From Anaspis maculata (lineage: Eukaryota > Arthropoda > Insecta > Coleoptera > Scraptiidae), in assembly GCA_949128115.1 (NCBI GenBank), contig OX421963.1, positions 81,339,635 to 81,403,634 on the forward strand: a DNA stretch of 64,000 bases, read 5' to 3'. The notes beneath the pieces are model-generated. The model saw only the letters and a list, made by a program, of their open reading frames with translations. It was not told where the DNA came from and did not search any database. Each line of letters opens with the position of its first letter. The stretch's first letter is position 1. Below are positions 61,201 to 64,000 of this stretch, one piece after another. The position numbers and the translations under genes were made by a program.

Positions 61201-61607
61201 GAATAGATGAAGAGTTATTTTCGGGATGTCGACTTCAATAAACTGGTCTGCCACAAACGACCCTCTACCACAGACCAGAGAAAAAAGCTGACAAAAATGT
61301 AAACAATACAAAACATAAACAATCTTCCTCCCACAGACTCCCTATCTCATCTGTTAATCTTCCACGTCATAATTGTTTTGGCAAAGATGACCTATATATT
61401 CACCTTTCCACTGTCCACCGAACCATGACTGAGTGTTTTGGTGTGGTGGGCCCCGTGGTGTCCCGAGGGTTGCGTGTTCGCCTGATGCTGAGGATGGCTG
61501 TGTTCCCTGTCCCTGTCTCTGTCGCCTCTCGGCCTGCACGGTGAAGTGCTCCTGCTCGACGTCTTGCTGCCTGTTGTCTGCTGGGACGTTACGTGCAAAC
61601 TGTCCAT
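10122..61607 (-). CDS. Dmtn: TMCC family protein (dementin-like), 9 coding exons
   Basis: TMCC proteins are ER-membrane proteins with a long coiled coil and two C-terminal membrane helices; fly dementin is a member. Coding exons: 61607-61404, 40981-40558, 30988-30760, 29727-29600, 28783-28552, 18374-18215, 16185-16009, 10952-10771, 10251-10122. They total 1,866 nt, or 621 residues, with GT-AG introns and consistent phase at every join. Residues 1-200 are low complexity (His/Gln, Ala, Gly runs). Family blocks follow: [17 protein letters not shown] (from 210), [49 protein letters not shown], a coiled coil at about 406-518 with [17 protein letters not shown], and membrane segments at about 550-574 and 580-598. 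The start is the first ATG in exon 1, which has an upstream acceptor, so 5' exons outside the exon or window are likely. Introns reach 20 kb and are packed with mobile elements. Confidence 0.93.
10252..10770 (-). other. TMCC intron 8
   Basis: A 519-bp GT-AG intron with no recognised element. Confidence 0.75.
10771..10952 (-). CDS. Dmtn: TMCC exon 8 (first membrane helix)
   Basis: Encodes residues 519-579: end of the coiled coil with a Gln run, the family block [20 protein letters not shown], then the first membrane helix to MPFLRTR. The acceptor AG is at 10954-10953 and the donor GTATAA starts at 10770. Confidence 0.94.
11456..11731 (+). pseudogene. Tc1/mariner-type DDE transposase fragment
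   Basis: The frame contains [20 protein letters not shown], then [13 protein letters not shown]. This is the block around the third catalytic acidic residue of IS630/Tc1/mariner transposases (usual form WP-SPDL-P-DFFLW...LK). The rest of the transposase is not recognisable on either side. The fragment is degraded, with an extra residue inside the motif and stops nearby. It lies in TMCC intron 7, opposite to the gene. Confidence 0.7.
11816..12492. mobile_element. fold-back element, family shared with 45290-46185
   Basis: The left end (11816-12003) aligns with the left end of the element at 45290, including CTTGACGGTTGAAATTTGTA and TGTGTATTTGTGAGGC. The right arm repeats these motifs inverted, interrupted by unrelated sequence. 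An inner hairpin (about 12019-12150) pairs GATGCGTGTGA with TCACACGCAT. The open frames here are by-products of the inverted repeats. Confidence 0.6.
13510..13652 (+). repeat. dispersed repeat, CCATAGCTTGCTCTAATGC family
   Basis: About 130 bp are shared, inverted, with about 52474-52610. The last 40 bp also occur at 26823-26872 (inverted) and 28478-28519 (direct). There is no coding capacity; it is probably a MITE end or SINE-like repeat. Confidence 0.6.
14771..15061 (-). pseudogene. SWIM zinc-finger-like fragment
   Basis: The frame holds [19 protein letters not shown], which fits the SWIM consensus C-x-C-x(n)-C-x-H with a 6-residue spacer. SWIM fingers occur in MULE transposases and in insect proteins with a YqaJ-type nuclease domain. 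The flanking sequence here cannot be assigned to either. The frame has a Ser/Glu-rich lead of about 50 residues and ends 27 residues after the finger. It could be a mobile-element remnant or an exon of an unrecognised gene on the minus strand. Confidence 0.4.
15360..15702 (-). mobile_element. tRNA-derived SINE, copy 2 (with TSD)
   Basis: On the minus strand the element starts at 15702 with a tRNA-like head. Box A lies at 15673-15687 (TGGTTAGTTAGCGCG) and box B at 15637-15647 (GGTTCGATCTC). A unique body of about 250 bp and an A-rich tail at 15358-15370 follow. The flanks TTCTTGGATAACTT (15346-15359) and TTCTTGAATAACTT (15703-15716) are a 14-bp target duplication with one mismatch. It has no coding capacity. 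The head supports tRNA origin; the source tRNA was not determined. Confidence 0.88.
16009..16185 (-). CDS. Dmtn: TMCC exon 7 (coiled coil)
   Basis: Encodes residues 460-518, starting [20 protein letters not shown], then [16 protein letters not shown] and [13 protein letters not shown]. This is the most diagnostic block of the TMCC family. The exon is phase 0 at both ends. The acceptor AG is at 16187-16186 and the donor GTGAGT starts at 16008. Confidence 0.96.
16186..18214 (-). other. TMCC intron 6
   Basis: A 2-kb intron holding one inverted-repeat element (16579-17488). In 16186-16578 and 17489-18214 nothing was recognised. Confidence 0.75.
16579..17488. mobile_element. non-autonomous TIR element, GGTATAGTAGG family, copy 1
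   Basis: About 910 bp with terminal inverted repeats starting GGTAWAGTAGGTTCACTTG and extending about 36 bp (16579 onward and 17488 backward). No transposase remains. The right half (17150-17480) recurs at 41898-42366. No clear target duplication was found. Confidence 0.7.
18215..18374 (-). CDS. Dmtn: TMCC exon 6 (coiled coil)
   Basis: Encodes residues 406-459: [20 protein letters not shown], then [20 protein letters not shown] and IQYLNAALQ. The heptad pattern is continuous with exon 7. The acceptor AG is at 18376-18375 and the donor GTAAAT starts at 18214. The same entry phase is shared by the normal exon 5 and by the candidate first exon at 18449-18507. Confidence 0.92.
18449..18507 (-). 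CDS. candidate alternative first exon of TMCC
   Basis: An ATG-ATG start at 18507 opens a 19-codon frame ([19 protein letters not shown]). It ends in phase 2 at a GTAAAT donor (18448), only 74 bp from the exon 6 acceptor. Joining gives ...[17 protein letters not shown]..., a continuous coiled-coil-like frame. This would make a short isoform with the coiled coil and both membrane helices but no low-complexity N-terminus. Frame, phase and donor are seen; transcription is not shown. It could be chance. Confidence 0.35.
19795..19910. mobile_element. 116-bp hairpin element
   Basis: A near-perfect hairpin with stems around GTCGAAGTGTGCTCTGCTCT and its inverted counterpart GCTAGAGCACAGCACACTTC. T-rich ends (GTGTTTTTTTAAAT / ATTCAAAAAAAGCAC) and TA lie on both outer sides. 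It is a likely MITE. Confidence 0.6.
20793..21923. mobile_element. 1.1-kb fold-back element, TA-flanked
   Basis: Two arms of about 500 bp are inverted copies. The ends are CACACATCAAAAGAATC and its complement, with TA directly outside both. The right arm has an extra tandem copy of an approximately 110-bp segment (21501-21612 and 21613-21722), so the arms are unequal. No transposase is present. A TA target duplication is typical of the Tc1/mariner superfamily; assignment is an inference. Confidence 0.75.
22880..23600 (-). pseudogene. Ty3/gypsy pol remnant (RT and RNase H)
   Basis: On the minus strand, 23590-23160 encodes broken pieces of a gypsy reverse transcriptase. Across three frames one sees the LSSIDV strand, [14 protein letters not shown] remains and a [12 protein letters not shown] segment. 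The palm YLDD region is absent, and the sequence jumps to the RNase H start at about 23130-22890: [17 protein letters not shown], then after one frameshift [18 protein letters not shown] and VVITDHSA. This indicates an internal deletion plus several frameshifts. LTRs were not identified. It lies in TMCC intron 5, in the same orientation as the gene. Confidence 0.75.
24378..24890. mobile_element. 513-bp fold-back element
   Basis: Arms of about 240 bp are inverted. Outer ends pair AGTTGTTGACGGGAATC with its complement; inner stems pair CTCGAGGAAGTCGCATGCC with GGCATGCGACTTCCTCGAG. AT-rich and noncoding. Confidence 0.7.
25669..26092. mobile_element. diverged fold-back element
   Basis: The left segment at 25669-25750 (GATGTTCGTACGTGCTCT ... 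GAGTCACAAGA ... CATGATCG) is repeated inverted at about 26005-26092. Arms are moderately diverged and the limits approximate. Confidence 0.45.
26823..26872 (-). repeat. dispersed repeat, CCATAGCTTGCTCTAATGC family
   Basis: An inverted copy of the 28478-28519 and 13610-13652 sequence. It directly abuts the left end of the TIR element at 26874. Confidence 0.6.
26874..27691. mobile_element. non-autonomous TIR element, GGTATAGTAGG family, copy 2
   Basis: About 818 bp. It shares roughly 110 bp at the left end and 60-70 bp at the right end with copy 1 (16579-17488), but has an unrelated interior. No coding capacity. Confidence 0.7.
27718..28455. mobile_element. 738-bp fold-back element next to TMCC exon 5
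   Basis: Arms of about 210 bp are inverted copies. They share GCAATTTTCAATGTGACA and the block around TTGTCTTTACTGGTTGGTGG. The spacer is AT-rich. Outer limits are approximate. It lies about 100 bp downstream of the exon 5 donor. Confidence 0.7.
28478..28519 (+). repeat. dispersed repeat near the TMCC exon 5 donor
   Basis: A copy of the CCATAGCTTGCTCTAATGC family, ending about 30 bp from the exon 5 splice donor at 28551. Confidence 0.6.
28552..28783 (-). CDS. Dmtn: TMCC exon 5
   Basis: Encodes residues 329-406. A low-complexity Gly/Ser/His-rich linker with five consecutive His is followed by [18 protein letters not shown], which matches the acidic/serine block that follows the FGSADNI region in other TMCC proteins. 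The acceptor is ACATAG (28785-28784), with a weak pyrimidine tract. The donor GTGGGT starts at 28551. Confidence 0.9.
28784..29599 (-). other. TMCC intron 4
   Basis: An 816-bp intron. It contains one small hairpin (29282-29359), formed by AAAATTAGACAAGGC and its complement about 45 bp apart. Nothing else was recognised. Confidence 0.7.
29282..29359. repeat. small inverted repeat
   Basis: The 15-bp perfect inverted repeats AAAATTAGACAAGGC enclose a spacer of about 45 bp. It could be a miniature element or structured intron RNA. Confidence 0.5.
29600..29727 (-). CDS. Dmtn: TMCC exon 4
   Basis: Encodes residues 286-329: [20 protein letters not shown], then [20 protein letters not shown]. This is a strongly conserved family block. 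The acceptor AG is at 29729-29728 and the donor GTACGT starts at 29599. Confidence 0.95.
29728..30759 (-). other. TMCC intron 3
   Basis: A 1.03-kb intron. It contains a diverged fold-back (about 30239-30533); otherwise nothing was recognised. Confidence 0.7.
30239..30533. mobile_element. 295-bp diverged fold-back element
   Basis: TAGCTGCATTCCTTTTA near 30321 is matched inverted near 30446-30465. The ends (TTTTCAAAAGCACTCG and CCAAAAGTACTCG inverted) also pair with mismatches. Noncoding. Confidence 0.5.
30760..30988 (-). CDS. Dmtn: TMCC exon 3
   Basis: Encodes residues 210-286: [20 protein letters not shown], then [29 protein letters not shown] and MGQGLK. The first block is near-identical in layout to the human family. 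The acceptor AG is at 30990-30989 and the donor GTACGT starts at 30759. Confidence 0.96.
31595..32055. mobile_element. 461-bp long-hairpin MITE
   Basis: Two arms of about 210-225 bp fold around a centre at about 31835. Matching blocks include GACATTTTATGTGTTTGG, GAGCGTGTTTCATT-like ends, CACTTTCTGTGCAATGAGCG and ACCTAACATGTGACTGAC. Arms differ by scattered mismatches and small indels. No coding capacity and no clear target duplication. Confidence 0.75.
32671..33091 (+). other. candidate 5' UTR intron of the Transib transposase
   Basis: ATCAAG/GTAAGATA at the left and a T-rich tract ending TTTTATGCAG/GAACC at the right form a good GT-AG pair. The transposase ATG lies 28 nt after the acceptor. 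This is an inference from splice signals only. Confidence 0.4.
33119..35329 (+). pseudogene. Transib/RAG1-like transposase, two frameshifts
   Basis: Three overlapping frames read one transposase of about 737 residues. Frame 1 (33119-33565) holds the basic N-terminus. Frame 2 (33562 to about 34470) has [18 protein letters not shown] (first Asp codon 34000-34002), [12 protein letters not shown] (compare RAG1 NPKPNSELCCKP), the second Asp in TMVDGKV (34387-34389) and zinc ligands in CYLCG (34435-34446). Frame 3 (about 34470-35329) has [23 protein letters not shown], zinc histidines in VHKILIHG (34934-34936, 34949-34951) and the catalytic Glu in [10 protein letters not shown] (35012-35014), then an acidic Thr/Glu tail. 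Family key residues are all kept. Frameshift 1 lies in a seven-A run at 33555-33561; frameshift 2 lies between about 34469 and 34510. There are no other stops, so the copy is young. Confidence 0.92.
35464..35829. repeat. three 122-bp tandem units in the Transib 3' end
   Basis: Units start near 35464, 35587 and 35708 with TTCAACCCYTAAATC. Each contains TTTTTCCCATAATCA and AAGACGATYTG, then an AT-rich block ending in a GAATTT...GCCG motif. In the last unit this runs directly into the terminal inverted repeat (GAATTTTGGCCGCCGAC). The units may carry extra transposase-binding sites or come from slippage. Confidence 0.8.
35846..36170. repeat. low-order repeat flanking the Transib
   Basis: Loose repeats of the type AGGATTGTTC ... 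GAGAGGAAAC lie in this stretch. The sequence left of the Transib (32275-32326, CCAGGATTGTTCAAATGAG) is of the same type, so the transposon appears to have split a pre-existing array. Confidence 0.5.
36975..37363 (-). pseudogene. THAP zinc-finger domain fragment
   Basis: On the minus strand a frame from 37327 reads [20 protein letters not shown], then [20 protein letters not shown], the first two Cys and the FP/KW core of a THAP (C2CH) DNA-binding domain. The last Cys and His with the following Phe ([16 protein letters not shown]) appear in a different frame at about 37020-36975, behind a TTTTGCTTCAG acceptor-like sequence. No consensus donor was found for the gap, so it is either a degraded intron or a frameshifted copy. 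THAP domains occur in P-element transposases and in host proteins. It lies in the unpaired part of a large fold-back element, suggesting capture or a nested insertion. Confidence 0.55.
38332..38505. mobile_element. 174-bp nested MITE with visible empty site
   Basis: The ends CCGTATGTTCGTT and their complement enclose inner stems TGAATTAGGGCAG/CTGCCCTAATTCA. TA flanks both sides (38330-38331, 38506-38507). The host repeat unit GGCAAAAATG-TATAAGTGAC is split exactly at TA. Neighbouring units show the uninterrupted GGCAAAAAGGTATAAGTGAC, which supplies the empty site. Confidence 0.8.
40558..40981 (-). CDS. Dmtn: TMCC exon 2 (low-complexity N-terminal region)
   Basis: Encodes residues 69-209. Ser/Arg/His-rich and poly-Ala, poly-Thr and poly-Gly stretches are followed by an acidic segment and the conserved [20 protein letters not shown]. 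That last block directly precedes the DNVNEYLKL block of exon 3, as in other TMCC proteins. Acceptor AG 40983-40982; donor GTAAAT from 40557. It is GC-rich compared with the introns around it. Confidence 0.92.
41898..42366. mobile_element. rearranged copy 3 of the GGTATAGTAGG TIR family
   Basis: 41898-42176 matches the right half of copy 1 (17150-17430) in direct orientation. 42236-42366 is the same right end in inverted orientation, reaching the TATCAAATTGATATT segment. The two right ends face each other around CAAGTGAACCTACT, giving a palindrome. The left end of the element is absent. Confidence 0.7.
43554..43600. repeat. 47-bp hairpin ending in TACAGGGTG
   Basis: TACAGGGTGCGAC at the left pairs with GTACACCCTGTA at the right. 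Similar ACAGGGTG ends occur at 42600 (TATACAGGGTGG), suggesting a family of tiny inverted-repeat ends. Confidence 0.45.
45290..46185. mobile_element. fold-back element, family shared with 11816-12492
   Basis: Inverted ends of roughly 170 bp share CTTGACAGTTGAAATTTGTA (right copy TTGACAGTTGAAGTTTG) and TGTGTATTTGTGAGGCGGCG. The interior of about 500 bp has no recognised coding sequence. Boundaries are approximate. Confidence 0.65.
46740..47977. mobile_element. 1.24-kb TIR element flanked by TTAA
   Basis: Inverted ends of about 55 bp run GGATGGAGTTAAACTGG and AAATAAGGCGTTGCGGAATC, with TTAA immediately outside both (46736-46739 and 47978-47981). A smaller hairpin is nested at about 46820-46985 (GCTTTCGAAAGAGACT and its complement). 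No transposase is recognisable. TTAA duplication is typical of piggyBac, but the ends do not start with CCC, so assignment is open. Confidence 0.65.
49365..49610 (-). pseudogene. Tc1-like transposase C-terminal remnant
   Basis: The minus-strand reading shows [13 protein letters not shown], the usual (S)PDLNPIE-W block with the third catalytic position. After frame changes come LRIPLIS and [20 protein letters not shown], the typical SMPRRIQAVIKAKGG-T-Y ending. There are stops and at least two frameshifts. No N-terminal helix-turn-helix part was found. Confidence 0.65.
51712..52464. mobile_element. 753-bp fold-back element, TA-flanked
   Basis: Ends CCGTGTGTTTTTCGAAAA and complement have TA outside both. 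Arms of about 350 bp share GATTTTCAAATG, GTGGTGGTCTTG-type blocks and ACGACGATTTTATAG. No coding capacity. Confidence 0.7.
52474..52610 (-). repeat. dispersed repeat, CCATAGCTTG family
   Basis: An inverted relative of 13510-13652. It shares ATCAAGGCKTCAAAATCTAG, GTGCCAACACAA and TTTTTCCATAGCTTG. It starts directly beside the fold-back at 51712-52464. Confidence 0.6.
54679..56502. mobile_element. 1.8-kb fold-back element, TA-flanked
   Basis: Ends GTCCGGTGGTTAAGCG and complement have TA outside both. The two arms of about 900 bp are nearly complementary over their whole length. The 62-codon frame starting [14 protein letters not shown] appears on plus at 54772 and on minus at 56399, and a 60-codon frame likewise at 55378 (minus) and 55793 (plus). 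The mirrored frames come from the inverted repeat and are not evidence of a gene. No transposase was found. Confidence 0.8.
61404..61607 (-). CDS. Dmtn: TMCC exon 1 of those in window (start codon)
   Basis: Encodes residues 1-68: [20 protein letters not shown], then an Arg/Asp-repeat and a His/Gln-rich stretch ending SHGSVDSGK. The exon itself begins at 61617 after a good acceptor (GTTTTCGTTTTGCAG), so a 5' exon exists upstream. The ATG at 61607 is the first in frame. If the upstream exon is coding, the protein would be longer. The donor GTGAAT starts at 61403, in phase 0, matching exon 2. Support is from splice signals and phase; the low-complexity sequence itself is not family-diagnostic. 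Confidence 0.75.
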
Positions 61608-62075
61608 CGCACCTAACCTGCAAAACGAAAACACAAAACTTGAATATTCAATTGGCTACACGAAAAACAATACAACACCGACCGCATAATATCATAACCT
61701 CCTACACCATGGAATGACAAATTAATGAACTGGTCTGGATAGAGGTGATGATTGTATTATTATCAAGGGGCCTAATTTTCGGTAGCATGCGGCGCTCATT
61801 CCCTTTAATTAAAACAAATTTCGTTTTATTATCAAGGTCGCGTTATGCTCCAGGATTTCCAAAAGGTTGGCAACGGTAATTGCATTGAGTGAGATCACGA
61901 TCCAAATCCAATTGTATTTTATACACTGATAACGACTGACCACTTTGCAAATCTCTTTGGAATGATATTTTATTATTTCTACAGAGGCGACCCACTATTT
62001 TACAGAAGTCTTTACTGTTATACGCGTGTATTACTGAATATAATAGACAATTTTCACCTATTTTTTCACTTTCTC

Positions 62076-62126
62076 GGTAAGAGGTAAGAGGTAAGAGTGA
62101 CCTGACCTGACCTGACTGACTGACTG
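62076..62126. repeat. compound microsatellite
   Basis: Three GGTAAGA units are followed by ACCTG units and then ACTG units. Confidence 0.8.
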
Positions 62127-62767
62127 AAAAGAAAGTAATGTGATCATGCTGAAAACAAAATCAGAAAATGACATATTCTCCGTTTTGAGGTCCTCCAAGA
62201 TGACTAAGACCATTTCCAGACTGATTTCTATCTGTATGTGTATAATAACAAGTGTAATGTATATATGTGTGATCTCTATCACGATAACTGCCGGGGCCGT
62301 TGATTCGATTGAGGTGAAATTTGGTGTATAAGCATAGTTTCACTCTGAAAAGCACTCATCAGTTTTCAGCGTGTCATGTGTTAAACGGCAGTGTCATTGT
62401 AAAAGAATGACAAACCGTATCTCATGGAATTCAACTTCATTTGTTGGAAATTGAAAAATGGCAAAGTTTGAAACCTTGACAATTTAATAACTCAAAAGCT
62501 ATGGATTCGAACCAAATTGGGTAGAACCAGCAAACAGAAAACAAAATTTCAATCTACAGTCGGAGTTTCCAGCAGTTTTTGGTCGTGCGCTACAAATTTT
62601 CGGGAAATTTCCTGGTCGATTCGGCTCGGGATGGCTGCTCACCCCGTTTTTGGCTACAATGATGACCGTTCGGTGCTTGACTCGCCGAAAGTGAGAGTTT
62701 CTACCGGAGGATGGACTCCGGCATTCGGCGTCGCGTAGGCACATTTTCAAAAGCCTAGTTTCAAAAG

Positions 62768-63484
62768 TCAAATTTCCAAGATTTTCAATTTCTTCTTATT
62801 TCCAAAACTGTCTTACGGAGAACAAAAAAAAAAGACGCCGAAAACAAAAAGCTGAGAAGTCACAACCAGAGTATAGAGAACAAGAAAGAGAAAAACAGCC
62901 GAGTACATGAAGGGAAAAAGATCAGAACCAGAGTATATGGAACAAGAAAGAGAAAAATCAGCAAGTACATTGAGAGGAAGAGATCAGAAGCAGGGTGTGA
63001 AGAAATTGAGTGAAGTAAGAATACTGAAACTAAACAACTGCAACGAGATGATGAAAATTTTAAAGAATTCGAACGTTTGAATCTTTCGAAAAACAAGAAA
63101 AAAAGATGGACGTTGATATTGATGGAAAAAACTCTAAGGTTTTCCCGGAAAAGTCAAATTTCGAAAATTTTCAATTTCTTTTCCGAAACTATATTAGAGA
63201 AAAAGAAGCCAAGAACAAAAAAACTGAGGTCACAACCAGGGTACAGAGAACAAGAAAGAAAAAAACAGCCGAGTACTTGAAGGGGAAAAATCAGAACCAG
63301 AGTATAAGAAACAAGAAACAGACGAATGAGCCAAGTACATGAAGCGAAAGAGATCAGAACCAGGGTACAAGGAAATTGAGAAAAAGGAAAACGCTGAAAC
63401 TTGAGAACTGCAGCGAGATGATGAAAATTCCAAAGGAGTCGAACGCTTGAATGATTCGAAAAATAAGAAAGAAAGAATGAACAA
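62768..63484. repeat. 385-bp purine-rich tandem duplication
   Basis: Unit 1 starts near 62768 (GTCAAATTTCCAAGATTTTC) and unit 2 near 63153 (GTCAAATTTCGAAAATTTTC). Both continue with GAACAAGAAAGARAAAAACAG, GAGTACWTGAAGGG and GATCAGAACCAG blocks. Inside each unit these blocks repeat at roughly 60 bp. Open frames on both strands are side effects of the purine bias. Confidence 0.75.
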
Positions 63485-64000
63485 GCACTACATTTCCCAA
63501 TCTAAGACCTATCTGTGACCGTTCACACGAATTTCCCAGCGTTATTAGTCGGAGAACTGTGAATTTTCTTGAATCCTGGAAGAAATTACGGCTCTGACGG
63601 GAGGTCAAACATTCAAATTCGGTATCCTCTCAACAGTCTACTCAATTCAACTTTAGTTGGTGTCATAAAATCTGTCTTATTTTCAATTTTTCAAACCCAC
63701 TTCCAACTTTATCAAATTTCCTGGATAAAAGATACGCAGAAAAAATTGTTTTTCCCGTTTTGGCCTCTGGCAATTTAGAGGGTATGAAATTGTTTTTCAA
63801 TCCTGCAATCCAATTACAACTTCCTTTCTGAAAGGACGCTTCAATAAAAATCATTGCTTACGTCGTTGGATATCGCCGGGAAAGTACTGTGTCGCCTACA
63901 ACATTTTTTTAATTAAATCCAAAGGCACCGCGTTGGAGTTGTGCAACTTGTAACTTTAATGGCTATCAAATTAGTGGTATTTGCGCTGGGTTATTTGTCA

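Larger units (their letters stand above)
40982..61403 (-). other. TMCC intron 1 (20.4 kb)
   Basis: It holds a partial TIR-element palindrome (41898-42366), a tiny hairpin (43554-43600), a fold-back (45290-46185), a TTAA-flanked TIR element (46740-47977), a Tc1-type transposase remnant (49365-49610), and TA-flanked fold-backs at 51712-52464 and 54679-56502. A dispersed repeat lies at 52474-52610. Nothing else was recognised in 40982-41897, 42367-43553, 43601-45289, 46186-46739, 47978-49364, 49611-51711, 52611-54678 and 56503-61403. The longest open frames there (56787-57191, 58403-58786) resemble no family known to me. Confidence 0.75.
61618..64000. other. upstream of the TMCC start exon
   Basis: Noncoding DNA on the 5' side of TMCC, probably intron before the first ATG exon. 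It contains a compound microsatellite (62076-62126) and a tandem duplication (62768-63484). No promoter or 5' UTR exon could be located. Confidence 0.5.

Noticed and set aside
62860..63484. Phe/Ser/Leu-rich minus-strand frames resembling membrane proteins
   Set aside because: They are complements of a purine-rich tandem repeat; repetition and bias explain the long frames.

Overview
The window is eukaryotic nuclear DNA, most likely from an insect. The reasons are two split, animal-type genes with GT-AG introns, a tRNA-derived SINE, jockey-like, Ty3/gypsy, Tc1-type and Transib elements, many inverted-repeat elements, and AT-rich introns. A hemipteran is possible, but that is a guess from general character. 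No rRNA gene, independent tRNA gene, CRISPR array or bacterial operon was seen.

Two host genes lie head to tail on the minus strand. A complete five-exon pyrroline-5-carboxylate reductase gene (P5CR, last step of proline synthesis) occupies 2438-8935. Its 4.75 kb second intron holds a 5'-truncated non-LTR retrotransposon in the opposite orientation. About 1.2 kb upstream of it ends a very large TMCC/dementin gene (transmembrane and coiled-coil domain family, ER membrane). Nine coding exons spread over 10122-61607 join in perfect phase into a 621-residue protein. A possible alternative first exon lies at 18449-18507.

The TMCC introns hold nearly everything else. The centrepiece is a structurally complete Transib (RAG1-like) DNA transposon at 32327-35840. 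Both ends carry the V(D)J-type heptamer CACAGTG and it is flanked by a perfect 5-bp target duplication. Its transposase still has the DDE and zinc-ligand residues but is interrupted by two frameshifts. Around it are many long fold-back elements, several flanked by TA, including a 3.6 kb inverted array at 36287-39928 that contains a THAP-domain gene fragment and a smaller nested insertion. Other remnants are a gypsy pol fragment, two Tc1/mariner-type transposase fragments, two SINE copies and a SWIM zinc-finger fragment.

P5CR is a metabolic enzyme and TMCC a membrane-organising protein; nothing in the sequence links their functions. If transcribed, the TMCC pre-mRNA would contain numerous long hairpins.
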